DNA of 64,000 nt from Bacteroides fragilis (GTDB taxonomy: Bacteria; Bacteroidota; Bacteroidia; Bacteroidales; DTGW01): positions 16,588 to 80,587 of the forward strand of contig CAMDBI010000018.1 of NCBI GenBank assembly GCA_945889005.1, written 5' to 3'. Below, in pieces: positions 28,985 to 37,982 of the stretch (position 1 is the stretch's first letter; every line of letters starts with the position of its first letter). The notes below the pieces were generated by a model. It was not told the origin of the DNA and ran no database searches. It saw only the letters and a program-made list of their open reading frames with translations. Made by a program: the position numbers and the translations under genes.

Positions 28985-29096
28985 CCAACAAAAAACCCCA
29001 CAAGTATAATCAACAAGCAGGGCGTTTTTATCAATATAAAGTATATTTCAAAAAGTCAAAAGTAATTCAAAAAAATAATTTGATTAGTCCATAACC

Positions 29097-29124
29097 TTTC
29101 ACATCTAATTATTTAGATGTGAAA
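29097..29124. repeat. 12-bp perfect inverted repeat
   Basis: TTTCACATCTAA and TTAGATGTGAAA are perfect complements separated by four bases. No T-run follows on either strand, so a standard terminator is unlikely. It lies downstream of the small lipoprotein gene and upstream of the sensor kinase, where it could be an operator or a bidirectional stem-loop. Confidence 0.55.
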
Positions 29125-29155
29125 AAACAAATCCGATTATTTAAGAATAAAAGTA

Positions 29156-29284
29156 TTAAGAATTTGCCTTTTGTTCTACCTTGACATTTTTGCTATATGC
29201 AGGACATACATGGCTGCTTTTGCACGATGCAAACAAAAAAGAAATTAATAATACACCTACAACAAACTTCACAATTTTTTTCAT
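29156..29284 (-). CDS. small lipoprotein, 42 residues
   Basis: The minus strand encodes MKKIVKFVVGVLLISFLFAS, then CKSSHVCPAYSK and a stop after AEQKANS-like NVKVEQKANS. The basic start, hydrophobic stretch and LFASC lipobox make it a classic lipoprotein with a mature part of only about 22 residues, holding a second cysteine. Proteins this short with an SHVCPAY-like motif occur in Bacteroidota, function unknown. It fills part of the 528-base gap between 28984 and 29513; the rest of the gap shows only the inverted repeat. Confidence 0.7.
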   Translation of the reverse strand: MKKIVKFVVGVLLISFLFASCKSSHVCPAYSKNVKVEQKANS

Positions 29285-29512
29285 GACCAATATTTTAATA
29301 TCTGAATTCTATTGTAAAAATAAATAAAAATAATTTAATAACAACAAAGTTTAATATTATTTTTTTGTTACCAAACATGAGCAATAACAGTATAAAATAC
29401 AAAAATATTCTTTAAAAAACAAGTATCTGAATTATTATTTAACAATCAGTTTTAAAATAGAATGTTACAAAAAGGACGAATAAATTAACTTTGCGCTTCG
29501 AAATTTAAAAAT

Positions 29513-31501
29513 ATGATATCAGTAAATCAGGTAAGTCTCAATTTTGGGGCTTTTGAGTTATTTAAAGACATAACTTTTATGATCAATGCTCGCGATCGCA
29601 TAGGTTTAGTTGGGCGCAACGGAGCAGGTAAGTCTACTTTATTGAAAATGATAGCCGGGCTTCAGAAATACGATACCGGTGTTATTGCTTCGAACGATGG
29701 CATTACAATTGGTTATTTGCCTCAACAAATGATTTTCTCTGAAAAACGCACAGTTTTTGAAGAGTCGAAACTAGCATTTTCCGAATCGATCAATCTACAA
29801 ACCGAAATCGACTATTTAAATAAGCAATTAGAAACTCGCCAAGATCACAATAGCAAGGAGTATCTCGATCTAATCCATCGCATGTCTGATGCAACGGAGC
29901 GTTACCAATTGCTGGGCGGCAGCTCTATTGAAGCCGATATTGAGAAAACTCTTCTCGGACTCGGCTTCTCGGCATCCGATTTTACAAGGCCTACAACAGA
30001 GTTCTCGGGCGGATGGCGCATGCGAATTGAACTTGCAAAAATACTTCTTCGTAAACCCGATCTATTTCTGCTCGACGAGCCAACCAATCACTTGGACATT
30101 GAATCGATTCAATGGCTCGAAAACTACCTAGCCAACTATCCGGGGGCTGTGGTGCTTATATCGCACGACAGGGCATTTCTCGACAACGTTACCAATCGCA
30201 CCATAGAACTCTCGCTCGGGCGCACAACCGACTATAAAGTTTCGTACACTAAGTATATGGAACTTCGCACCGAACGACGGGTACAGCAAATGGCTGCTTA
30301 TCGCAACCAACAGAAAATGATGGAGGATACACAAGACTTTATCGATCGGTTTAGATCTAAGGCTACAAAGGCTGTTCAGGTGCAATCGCGCATTAAGCAG
30401 CTTGCTCGTATCGATGTTATTGAGATTGACCCCGAAGACACCTCGTCGATCAATATACGCTTTCCATCGCCCATAAAATCGGGAAAATTGGTAGTCGAAA
30501 TAAAAGGTTTGGGAAAATGCTATGGCCCAAAAGCCATTATTGAGAATATCGATCTTGTTGTCGAAAGCGGGCAACGAATTGCATTTGTTGGTAAAAACGG
30601 CGAAGGAAAGTCTACGCTTTCAAAAATAATTGTTGGAGACCTCGATCATACTGGGCATCTGAAAATTGGGCACAATGTTAAAGTCGGTTATTTTGCTCAA
30701 AACCAAGACGAGCTTATGGACGAAAATCAAACCGTGTTTGATACCATCGATAAAGTTGCTGTTGGCGACATACGCACCAAAATACGCGACATTTTGGGAG
30801 CATTTTTGTTTGGAGGCGAAGATGTCGATAAAAAAGTGAAAGTTCTTTCGGGGGGCGAGCGCTCTCGTCTGGCTATTGCAAAGCTCATGCTGGAGCCATA
30901 CAATCTTTTGGTTCTCGATGAGCCTACCAACCACCTCGATATGCGCTCGAAAGACGTGCTTAAACAAGCACTTTTGAAGTATGAAGGAACTCTTATAATG
31001 GTGTCGCACGACCGAGACTTTCTCGATGGACTGGTCGACAGGGTATATGAGTTTACCAATATGCGCATTAAAGAACACCTTGGCGGTATTTACGATTTTA
31101 TGAAAACCAAAAAAATCGATTCATTCAAAGAAATTGAACGCAAAACCGACCCTCAGCCCCAAGTCCAAACTAAGACACAACAAACTAAAGAAAACGACAA
31201 AAAAACAATAATTGAAGTTAAAAAACAAACTCCTTCGAAAGTAAACTATACCGATCGTAAAGAACAAGAAAAACTTGTTCGAAAAGCAGCCAACAAGGTA
31301 AAAGAATCGGAACAAAAGATTGAAAATCTTGAAAAAAGCATCAAAGAAACAGACGACATAATTGCAAATCCCGAACTATTCGCAAAAATTGAAGATACTG
31401 TTCTCTTTTTCAAAAAATATGAAGACCAAAAACGCCAACTCGATATTGAAATGGCATATTGGGAACAATATCAAATGGAACTTGAAGAATTGAAGAACTA
31501 A
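29513..31501 (+). CDS. ABC-F family ATPase (Uup/EttA-like)
   Basis: This 662-residue soluble protein has two ATP-binding cassettes and no membrane part. Walker A motifs are GRNGAGKSTLLK and GKNGEGKSTLSK, and signature motifs are FSGGWRMRIELAK and LSGGERSRLAIAK. Both LLDEPTNHLD Walker B motifs are present. The inter-domain arm lies around residues 235-310. A Lys/Glu-rich coiled coil at residues 560-662 is typical of Uup-type members. ABC-F proteins act on the ribosome. A TAACTTTG box sits 20 bases before the start. Confidence 0.92.
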   Translation: MISVNQVSLNFGAFELFKDITFMINARDRIGLVGRNGAGKSTLLKMIAGLQKYDTGVIASNDGITIGYLPQQMIFSEKRTVFEESKLAFSESINLQTEIDYLNKQLETRQDHNSKEYLDLIHRMSDATERYQLLGGSSIEADIEKTLLGLGFSASDFTRPTTEFSGGWRMRIELAKILLRKPDLFLLDEPTNHLDIESIQWLENYLANYPGAVVLISHDRAFLDNVTNRTIELSLGRTTDYKVSYTKYMELRTERRVQQMAAYRNQQKMMEDTQDFIDRFRSKATKAVQVQSRIKQLARIDVIEIDPEDTSSINIRFPSPIKSGKLVVEIKGLGKCYGPKAIIENIDLVVESGQRIAFVGKNGEGKSTLSKIIVGDLDHTGHLKIGHNVKVGYFAQNQDELMDENQTVFDTIDKVAVGDIRTKIRDILGAFLFGGEDVDKKVKVLSGGERSRLAIAKLMLEPYNLLVLDEPTNHLDMRSKDVLKQALLKYEGTLIMVSHDRDFLDGLVDRVYEFTNMRIKEHLGGIYDFMKTKKIDSFKEIERKTDPQPQVQTKTQQTKENDKKTIIEVKKQTPSKVNYTDRKEQEKLVRKAANKVKESEQKIENLEKSIKETDDIIANPELFAKIEDTVLFFKKYEDQKRQLDIEMAYWEQYQMELEELKN

Positions 31502-31557
31502 AGAACTAAAGAAAAAGCTTGTAAATAATATGCGAATAAAAAATATGCAACAAATTC

Positions 31558-31588
31558 TTGTAATTTATTTTTAAAAATAATATATTTG
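31558..31588 (+). promoter_or_regulatory. Bacteroidota-type promoter of the RRM gene
   Basis: TTG (31558-31560) is followed after 20 bases by TATATTTG (31581-31588), an exact match to the consensus. The start codon lies at 31719, leaving an unusually long leader of about 125 bases. Confidence 0.65.
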
Positions 31589-31651
31589 TTATGAAACAGT
31601 AAATAAGTTTTTTGCAGTTTTAGTTATTATTTTTCGATCAAGAAAAGTCTT

Positions 31652-31680
31652 TACCATTTCCTGCCTAATACCATTTCCTG
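31652..31680 (+). promoter_or_regulatory. 12-bp direct repeat in the RRM gene leader
   Basis: TACCATTTCCTG occurs at 31652-31663 and again at 31669-31680, separated by CCTAA. Both copies fall in the leader RNA predicted from the promoter at 31558. They could be binding sites for the encoded RNA-binding protein or another factor. Confidence 0.4.
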
Positions 31681-31718
31681 TAAAAATTAAAAACTCATTT
31701 TAATCATTATTTGAATTT

Positions 31719-32045
31719 ATGAACATTTTCGTAGCAAATTTGAATTTTAAAATTCAGAACGATTACTTAAAAGAAATCTTTGAAGAGTATGGCAAAGTCG
31801 ATGTGGCCAAAATAATTATGGATCGAACTACAGGCAAATCTAAAGGTTATGGTTTTGTAGAAATGCAAAACGAAACGGAGGCACTTACAGCCATTAAAGA
31901 ACTCAATGGAGCCGAAGTTGAAGGTAAAGTTGTAGTTGTAAAAGCAGCCAACGACCGCGAAAAAACCGGTGGCAACCAAGGTGACAATCGACGCGAAAAC
32001 CAACGTTTTACTCCTCGAAGACCAAATTTTAGAGCACAGAATTAA
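31719..32045 (+). CDS. RNA-binding protein with a single RRM
   Basis: This 108-residue protein is one RNA-recognition motif plus a basic tail. RNP2 is NIFVANLNF (residues 2-10) and RNP1 is KGYGFVEM (residues 42-49), with both aromatic positions present. The tail is rich in Arg, Asn and Gln (GDNRRENQRFTPRRPNFRAQ). Such glycine-poor RRM proteins are common in Bacteroidota and cyanobacteria and bind single-stranded RNA. The gene has its own promoter, a long leader and a terminator. Confidence 0.93.
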   Translation: MNIFVANLNFKIQNDYLKEIFEEYGKVDVAKIIMDRTTGKSKGYGFVEMQNETEALTAIKELNGAEVEGKVVVVKAANDREKTGGNQGDNRRENQRFTPRRPNFRAQN

Positions 32046-32080
32046 GAATAAATTGATTGATTTTTACACTTAAACATCAA

Positions 32081-32112
32081 AAACCCTTCTATCGATGAAG
32101 GGTTTTTTTTTA
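32081..32112 (+). terminator. intrinsic terminator after the RRM gene
   Basis: AAACCCTTC, a short ATCGAT-containing loop, then GAAGGGTTT followed by a run of T. It lies 36 bases after the RRM stop codon. Confidence 0.85.
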
Positions 32113-32236
32113 TGTCATTTTGTCTTTTTTTTAATCTGTTTTATATTGTTGATATTCTTTTGATTAGCATTATTTGTGCTGCAAATCAAATTTGGCAAAG
32201 TATTTGTAAAGCTGCAATTGAAAAATTTGAAACAAT

Positions 32237-32857
32237 ATGTTACGGAAAGATAAAGCAAAGAAAAAGATGAGCGAAGAACAAATAAACCCAACTGACAATA
32301 TTGCTGATGCCAGTCAAAAAGCTGAAGAGACAACTGAAAATTCGGCAGATAACAAAGAAACTTCTACAGGGGAAGAAAATCCAGATAATATTCAACCCGA
32401 AAACCAGTCGAACGATGAATTATTGTCACTTCAAAAACAAGTCGACGAAAACAAAGACAAATACCTGCGTTTGTCGGCCGAGTTTGACAACTACCGCAAA
32501 CGTACTCTGAAAGAGAAGATGGATCTTACCAAAACAGCTGGTGAAGACATATTGAAAGGTTTACTACCTGTAATGGACGATTTTGAAAGAGGTTTAAAAC
32601 ACATTGACGAAGCTAGCGATGTAGATGCTCTGAAAGCAGGTATTTCGCTCATTTATAATAAATTCAAAGACTATCTTTCTCAAAAAGGTATTAAAGAAAT
32701 TGAAGCATCAAATGCTGTATTTGATACCGATTTGCACGAGGCAATTACCAAAATTCCAGTACCAGATATGTCGGGCAAAGTTGTGGATGTAGTAGAAAAA
32801 GGATATTTTCTTCACGATAAAATAATTAGATATGCCAAAGTAGTGGTAGGAGAATAA
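32237..32857 (+). CDS. grpE: nucleotide exchange factor GrpE
   Basis: This protein of about 206 residues exchanges nucleotide on DnaK. The acidic, disordered N-terminus (residues 1-60) leads to a long coiled coil ([18 protein letters not shown]), then [12 protein letters not shown] and the C-terminal beta wing ([40 protein letters not shown]). A second ATG at 32267 (MSEEQ) could be the true start. dnaJ follows 10 bases later. Confidence 0.95.
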   Translation: MLRKDKAKKKMSEEQINPTDNIADASQKAEETTENSADNKETSTGEENPDNIQPENQSNDELLSLQKQVDENKDKYLRLSAEFDNYRKRTLKEKMDLTKTAGEDILKGLLPVMDDFERGLKHIDEASDVDALKAGISLIYNKFKDYLSQKGIKEIEASNAVFDTDLHEAITKIPVPDMSGKVVDVVEKGYFLHDKIIRYAKVVVGE

Positions 32858-32867
32858 AACTAAAAAA

Positions 32868-34025
32868 ATGACAAAACGAGATTTTTACGAAATATTAGGT
32901 GTATCGAAGGGAGCATCGAAAGACGAGCTGAAAAAAGCGTATCGCCAATTGGCTATGAAATTTCACCCCGACCGCAATCCGGGCGACAAAACGGCCGAAG
33001 ATAAGTTTAAAGAAGCAGCCGAAGCATACGAGGTGCTTAGCGACGACGAAAAACGAGCCCGCTACGACCGATTTGGACATGCTGGCATGGGCAACCAAGG
33101 TGGTGGCGGATTTAGCGGCGGTGGCATGACCATGGACGACATATTCTCCCATTTTGGCGATATATTTGGCGATGCTTTCGGTGGTGGCGGCGGATTTAGC
33201 GGATTTGGAGGCGGACGAGGAGGTCAACGTGTCAATAAAGGCTCGAACCTTAGAGTAAAAGTTAAACTTACACTCGAAGAAATTGCAAAAGGTACCGAAA
33301 AGAAACTTAAAGTAGAAAAATACACTTCATGCGATTCGTGTCATGGGTCGGGTGCCGCAAGTGGATCGTCGCACTCTACATGCTCTGTGTGCAGAGGAAG
33401 CGGCATGGTTACGCGCGTGCAACGTACCATTCTTGGACAAATGCAAACATCGGCACCATGCGAACATTGTGGGGGCGAAGGAAAAATTATTACTCAAAAA
33501 TGCACCAAATGTTATGGCGAAGGAATCGTAAAAGGTTCTGATGTGATTACCATAAATGTGCCAGCCGGTGTTGGCGAAGGCATGCAAATGAACATGCAAG
33601 GCAAAGGAAATGCAGCCCGACGTGGTGGTGTAAACGGCGATTTGCTCGTGGTATTTGCCGAAGAACCACACCCAGAACTCAAACGCGAAGGAAACGAACT
33701 GTTTTACAACTTGTTTGTAAGTATTCCCGATGCTGTTTTGGGTGCAAATGTAGAAGTGCCAACCATCGATGGCAAAGTGAAGATTAAAATTGAACCCGGT
33801 ACACAGCCCGGAAAAATATTGCGACTTAAGGGCAAAGGACTGCCCGAAGTGAATAGTTATGGCGTAGGCGATATGTTGGTTTTTGTCAATGTGTGGATTC
33901 CTCAAACTTTGACTAAAGACGAAAAGAAAATAGTAGAGAAATTTGCCGAATCGCCCAATTTTACACCAAACCCAAATAAAGAGGACAAGTCGTTTTTCGA
34001 ACGTATGAGAAATTTCTTCGAGTAA
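32868..34025 (+). CDS. dnaJ: chaperone DnaJ
   Basis: This 385-residue Hsp40 shows all four type I parts: a J domain with HPD ([11 protein letters not shown]), a Gly/Phe-rich linker (residues 75-125), a zinc-binding region with four repeats ([32 protein letters not shown]) and C-terminal substrate-binding domains ([17 protein letters not shown]). It activates DnaK's ATPase. It is cotranscribed with grpE; dnaK is not in this window. Confidence 0.97.
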   Translation: MTKRDFYEILGVSKGASKDELKKAYRQLAMKFHPDRNPGDKTAEDKFKEAAEAYEVLSDDEKRARYDRFGHAGMGNQGGGGFSGGGMTMDDIFSHFGDIFGDAFGGGGGFSGFGGGRGGQRVNKGSNLRVKVKLTLEEIAKGTEKKLKVEKYTSCDSCHGSGAASGSSHSTCSVCRGSGMVTRVQRTILGQMQTSAPCEHCGGEGKIITQKCTKCYGEGIVKGSDVITINVPAGVGEGMQMNMQGKGNAARRGGVNGDLLVVFAEEPHPELKREGNELFYNLFVSIPDAVLGANVEVPTIDGKVKIKIEPGTQPGKILRLKGKGLPEVNSYGVGDMLVFVNVWIPQTLTKDEKKIVEKFAESPNFTPNPNKEDKSFFERMRNFFE

Positions 34026-34027
34026 GC

Positions 34028-34080
34028 CTTCGACCCTTCGACTCCGCTCAGGGACCGAAGACAGTCCACGGTCCACGAAG
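34028..34080. repeat. dispersed repeat after dnaJ
   Basis: CCTTCGACCCTTCGACTCCG, CTCAGGGACCGAAG and CAGTCCACGGTCCACG sit directly after dnaJ. The first half matches the nuoG tail repeat and the second half matches the nuoE-nuoD spacer, which shows that the two families can be joined in one unit. Confidence 0.6.
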
Positions 34081-34110
34081 TATGACGCACTAATTTAGAA
34101 AATAAAGCAC

Positions 34111-35028
34111 ATGTCAATTATTCAGGCTACAAACATCGACAAAACCTATGGTTTGCATAAAGCCTTAGACAATGTTAGTATTGAAATTCCAGAATCCTCT
34201 ATTTACGGGCTTCTTGGGCCCAATGGTGCAGGGAAAACCACTTTCATCCGCATAATAAACCAAATAATAGCTCCCGACAAAGGCGAAGTGCTTTTTATGG
34301 GTCGTAAATTGAATCCCAACGACATTGCCCACATTGGTTATTTGCCCGAAGAACGAGGTTTGTATAAAAAAATGAAAGTGGGCGAACATGCTATTTATCT
34401 TGCCCGACTCAAAGGTCTCGATCAAAGCCAAGCTATTAAACAAATTAGATATTGGTTCGCTAAGTTTGAAATGCAGAAATGGTGGGACAAAAAGGTAGAA
34501 GAGCTTTCGAAAGGCATGCAACAGAAACTGCAATTTGTTTGCACAGTATTGCACGAGCCCCAATTACTCATTTTCGACGAACCCTTTAGTGGCTTTGATC
34601 CCATAAACGCTCAATTACTCAAAGACGAAATACTAGAACTCAAACAAAAAGGGGCTACTATAGTTTTTTCGACTCACAATATGGCTACCGTCGAAGATTT
34701 GTGCGACTATATAAGCCTTATCGACAAGTCGAAGGTGGTGCTCAATGGTTCGGTTGCAAATATAAAGCAAAGTTTCAAAAATGGATTGTTCGAAATCGGA
34801 TTCTCGGGCAATCCGAGCGACTTTGAAACGTCGATACACAAAAGCTTTGAAATTATTGAAATAAAAAAAGAACACGACAATTATATCGCTTCTGTTCGGT
34901 CAAACAAAATGACCGGCAACAATGAATTGCTCAAATCGCTATTCGACAAAATACATGTTACTTCGTATCGCGAAATACTGCCTAGCATGAACGAAATATT
35001 TATTAAAGCAGTTAATAACAAGAATTAA
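34111..35028 (+). CDS. ABC transporter ATP-binding protein (ABC-2 type)
   Basis: This 305-residue ATPase has Walker A LGPNGAGKTTFIRI, a signature-like LSKGMQQKLQFVCTV, Walker B LLIFDEPFSGFDP and the switch histidine in VFSTHNMATVEDLCD. The C-terminal 80 residues form a small extra domain found in NatA-like exporters. The permease gene follows after a repeat-filled gap of 156 bases. The exported substrate is unknown. Confidence 0.92.
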   Translation: MSIIQATNIDKTYGLHKALDNVSIEIPESSIYGLLGPNGAGKTTFIRIINQIIAPDKGEVLFMGRKLNPNDIAHIGYLPEERGLYKKMKVGEHAIYLARLKGLDQSQAIKQIRYWFAKFEMQKWWDKKVEELSKGMQQKLQFVCTVLHEPQLLIFDEPFSGFDPINAQLLKDEILELKQKGATIVFSTHNMATVEDLCDYISLIDKSKVVLNGSVANIKQSFKNGLFEIGFSGNPSDFETSIHKSFEIIEIKKEHDNYIASVRSNKMTGNNELLKSLFDKIHVTSYREILPSMNEIFIKAVNNKN

Positions 35029-35060
35029 TCATCCAATGTTGTTTTGTTTAAAAGTATACA

Positions 35061-35150
35061 AAAACCCTAACCCCTTAAGAAGGGGCAATAACAGTTCGGT
35101 ACGCAAGTTTCCCCACTTTTTAAATGAGGGGCAGGGGTGGTTTAAAATGC
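35061..35150. repeat. C/G-rich intergenic repeat between the ABC genes
   Basis: AACCCCTTAAGAAGGGGC is followed by CCCCACTTTTTAAATGAGGG, GCAGGGGTGG and TTTAAAATGC. Two local hairpins are possible. The C-run/G-run pattern resembles the hairpin at 166-203. Confidence 0.5.
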
Positions 35151-35184
35151 TAAACTTAACGATATTGACTAATAAACTTTTGGC

Positions 35185-36567
35185 ATGTTAAAAATTCAAT
35201 TTAAAAAGATTTCTATCATTATCGAAAGAGAATTTTCGACCCGTGTGCGTAAAAAATCATTTATTGTAATGAGTCTATTGGGTCCGCTGTTGTTTGCTTC
35301 TATATTTATACTGCCAACGTGGTTTGCCAAAATGGAAGACACATCGGTCAAAAATATTGTAGTTGTTGATAGTTCGCATTTATTTGTTGGTAAAATACCC
35401 GACACCGAAACCATGAAATTTCATTGGGTTTTTGACCAAAATATAGAAGATGTAAAAAAAAACTTTAAAAAAGATGGCTATTGGGGCGCACTTTATGTTT
35501 CTCACATAATCACATACACCCCCAATGCTGTTGAGCTTTACACATATTCGCAACCAGGTTTAGGTGTTAGGCTTCATATACAACAAGCCATAGAGAAAGA
35601 ATGTGAACGCCAAAAAATATTAGCCAACAACATTGTCGATTTCGACCGCATATTGCAATCGGTCAAAACCAATATCGAAATACGCACATTTCAACTCGAG
35701 GACAATGGGATGCAGAAAGAGGGAAACTCCGAACTAGCTACAGCCGTAGGATATATAAGCGGTTTTTTGATCTATATGTTTATTTTTATGTTTGGAGCCC
35801 AAGTGATGCGCGGAGTGTTAGAAGAAAAGTCGAGCCGCATTATAGAAGTTATGGTATCGTCGGTAAAACCCATTGAGCTTATGGCAGGGAAAATTGTAGG
35901 TATTGCACTAGTAGGGCTCACACAATTTGCAATATGGGCAGTGTTAACACTTGGAATCGTTGCCGTTGCTCAGAAATCGCTGTTTCCCGACCTTTCAAAA
36001 ACACAGACCGAGAAAGCCATTTCGCAAGATATTATGAATGGCGGCACATTTAAAGAACTTAAGGCCGACGAACAGACCCAGGAAATGCTCGACAACAAGA
36101 AAACGAGCGAATTGCATAATGTTTTTGGATCGTTTAAATACATCAATTTTGGAGTGATAATAGCCTCATTTATATTTTTCTTTATTTGCGGATACTTGCT
36201 CTATGGCAGTTTATTTGCAGCTATAGGAGCCATTTCGGAAGCCGAAACCGATACCCAGCAGTTTATGCTGCCTGTAACCATTCCGCTGGTGTTGGCAATA
36301 TTTGTATTGATCAACACCATACAGAATCCCGAAAGCTCCTTGTCTTTCTGGTTTTCGATGATCCCCCTTACATCGCCCATAGTTATGATGGCACGCATAC
36401 CCTTTGGCGTGCCTTGGGAGCAAGTGCTACTGTCGTCGGTCATACTTATAGCCACAATAGTAGGTTTTATGGCAATAGCTGCCAAAATATACCGCACCGG
36501 CATATTGATGTATGGCAAAAAGGTTACTTACGGCGAAATATGGAAATGGCTTAGGTATAAAAACTAA
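35185..36567 (+). CDS. ABC-2 type transporter permease (NatB-like)
   Basis: This 460-residue membrane protein has an N-terminal helix (KSFIVMSLLGPLLFASIF), a large extracytoplasmic domain (residues about 50-185) and five to six C-terminal helices. VMRGVLEEKSSRIIEVMVSS is the family's cytoplasmic coupling helix, and TSPIVMMARIPFGVPWEQVL is the conserved C-terminal segment. It pairs with the upstream ATPase. Confidence 0.9.
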   Translation: MLKIQFKKISIIIEREFSTRVRKKSFIVMSLLGPLLFASIFILPTWFAKMEDTSVKNIVVVDSSHLFVGKIPDTETMKFHWVFDQNIEDVKKNFKKDGYWGALYVSHIITYTPNAVELYTYSQPGLGVRLHIQQAIEKECERQKILANNIVDFDRILQSVKTNIEIRTFQLEDNGMQKEGNSELATAVGYISGFLIYMFIFMFGAQVMRGVLEEKSSRIIEVMVSSVKPIELMAGKIVGIALVGLTQFAIWAVLTLGIVAVAQKSLFPDLSKTQTEKAISQDIMNGGTFKELKADEQTQEMLDNKKTSELHNVFGSFKYINFGVIIASFIFFFICGYLLYGSLFAAIGAISEAETDTQQFMLPVTIPLVLAIFVLINTIQNPESSLSFWFSMIPLTSPIVMMARIPFGVPWEQVLLSSVILIATIVGFMAIAAKIYRTGILMYGKKVTYGEIWKWLRYKN

Positions 36568-36597
36568 AGAGGGGGTCTCCGAGTTTGGCGAAATAAT

Positions 36598-36625
36598 AAA
36601 CACAGAGACACGAAGACACGGAGTT
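36598..36625. repeat. dispersed 'ACACAGAGACACGAAGACAC' repeat
   Basis: ACACAGAGACACGAAGACAC followed by GGAGTTTT lies between the permease and hicA. The same words occur at 63372-63390, and related CTTTGCGTC words occur at 2840 and 37400. Confidence 0.55.
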
Positions 36626-36748
36626 TTGCTATTTGAAAAAAAATATCTATATTTATGTGAATCAGTGTTCAAACAATTTTTTCTATAAGTTTTTAAACGC
36701 TAAGGCTCCAAGTTGCAAAGTATCTAGAAACAGTTGCAATTACTTTTT

Positions 36749-36961
36749 TTAAAGTTCATCTTTATCAATACCAGCCTGTTTTAAAATAGCATATAAAGTG
36801 CCTTTGGCAAGGTCTTTGTTGTGCATTGGTACAACAGTAATTTTGCCGCTTTCGGGATGTACAAAATAATGATGGCTTCCGTGAATTCGCTTCAATATAA
36901 ATCCCCTGCGCTCAAGTATCTTGATAAGTTCTTTTGGAGTTAGCGAAGGAATGTTGCTCAT
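36749..36961 (-). CDS. hicA: HicA-type mRNA interferase toxin
   Basis: This 70-residue dsRBD-like protein has the family pattern: LTPKELIKILERRGFILKRI, the catalytic histidine in GSHHYFVHPESGK, VPMHNKDLAKGTLYAILKQAG. HicA cleaves mRNA and is neutralised by HicB. The gene follows hicB by 3 bases, in the less common antitoxin-first order. Confidence 0.93.
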   Translation of the reverse strand: MSNIPSLTPKELIKILERRGFILKRIHGSHHYFVHPESGKITVVPMHNKDLAKGTLYAILKQAGIDKDEL

Positions 36962-36964
36962 GAT

Positions 36965-37186
36965 TTAGGAAGCTAAAGTTAGAGAATATTCAAGTGAACG
37001 ACTGTCGTCGGGTATATCTTCTCCCTGTTCTTTTAAAACTTTCAAATAACCTTCAATGGCTTCTTTTGCCATATCGATAGCATGGTTCACATTGTCGCCA
37101 TAAGTTATACAACCTGGTAGAGCCGGAACAACTACAGTATAACCACCTTCTGGTTCTTGTGTCAATATAATACGATAAGTATGCAT
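36965..37186 (-). CDS. hicB: HicB-type antitoxin
   Basis: This 73-residue protein has the HicB fold: YRIILTQEPEGGYTVVVPAL, PGCITYGDNVNHAIDMAKEA and IEGYLKVLKEQGEDIP. No DNA-binding C-terminal domain is present, so it is the short form. An upstream ATG at 37264 would add residues (MLVKVATIFVALLHIKS) unlike the family, so 37186 is preferred. Confidence 0.9.
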   Translation of the reverse strand: MHTYRIILTQEPEGGYTVVVPALPGCITYGDNVNHAIDMAKEAIEGYLKVLKEQGEDIPDDSRSLEYSLTLAS

Positions 37187-37397
37187 AAAAATTTGTTTAT
37201 AGGGTAAATGATTGCTCTTAATATGTAAAAGGGCAACAAATATTGTTGCTACTTTTACAAGCATGCCCGAAAAATATAATTGTAAAGATAATTCACAATT
37301 ATATTTTTAACAATACAAATTTTAAAGACCTCCTTCACAATGCTTTTTTAGCTATGCGGGAAGAGTTATGAGAACCTGAGTTATTCATCAATGTTTT

Positions 37398-37425
37398 ATT
37401 CCTTTGCGCCTTCGCGTCTTTGCGT
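37398..37425. repeat. 'CTTTGCGCCTTCGCGTCTTT' dispersed repeat
   Basis: CTTTGCGCCTTCGCGTCTTT followed by GCGTTC lies upstream of the tandem-repeat region. It is related to the repeat at 2797-2868. Confidence 0.5.
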
Positions 37426-37584
37426 TCAAAAACTCCTAATGCATCTTAGCTCTTTTGTATTAATTTATAAAAAATTTATAAATTTTTAACAATCGTTTTA
37501 GAAATAATTTTTATTTTCGTAGCGAACTTTTCAATCTTTAAATTGAACAAGTAAGGATGCATTTAAAGCCAATGCAGCCATTAT

Positions 37585-37957
37585 CAGACCTATGAAAGCA
37601 AAAACAACTATACAACTAAGCCACAATCAAACTTCAAAGATTCATTCTTGGTTTTTTGCAAACCGCAAACATTCAGTTAGCCATAATTATTGTATTAACA
37701 TAAGCAGTAACACTACAGCATGCCATCTTTTGCATGCGGAGATAGGCAGTAATACTACAAAAGCCCTTCGCAACAAAACAATGGTATCTCGTACTATTAC
37801 GAAACCCCACCGCAATACAAAAATCGTATCTCGGAGTATTACCGCCCTCCTCCGCAAAACAATAATAGCTTTCGGTAGTTCTACGAGCCTCCTCCGCAAT
37901 ATAACTACGGTCTGTCGTAGCCTTGCAACGGCAAATAATACATTCGCAATTATATAA
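37585..37957 (+). pseudogene. probable decayed gene for a Tyr/Pro/Gln-rich repeat protein
   Basis: The frame set by base 37585 reads QTYESKNNYTTKPQ, then, after several stops, YYKSPSQQNNGISY, YYETPPQYKNRISE, YYRPPPQNNNSFR and FYEPPPQYNYGLS. These look like tandem protein repeats, but stops interrupt them. A different plus frame (37592-37957) and an antisense frame stay open for 100-120 codons, with repetitive, unnatural composition. I favour decay over a working gene. This tract, with the repeats, is what fills most of the 796-base gap between hicB and 37983. Confidence 0.45.
37669..37920 (+). repeat. tandem 42-bp repeat, six degenerate units
   Basis: Four clear units start at 37753, 37795, 37837 and 37879, each exactly 42 bases with core TAYTACGAR CCYCCTCCGCAA-like sequence. 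Two weaker units start at 37669 and 37711; both end in AGCAGTAA or GGCAGTAA. Unit length is strictly kept, but sequence has drifted. Four of six units end in TAA or TAG. Confidence 0.75.
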
Positions 37958-37982
37958 CCCAACATAATAATCTTTAGAAACA

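Noticed and set aside
33327..34076. A 249-residue minus-strand frame opposite dnaJ
   Set aside because: It is the antisense of the DnaJ zinc-binding and C-terminal domains; composition is unnatural.
37669..37920. The 42-bp tandem units as a CRISPR array
   Set aside because: Units are contiguous with no spacers, are degenerate, and no cas gene is near.
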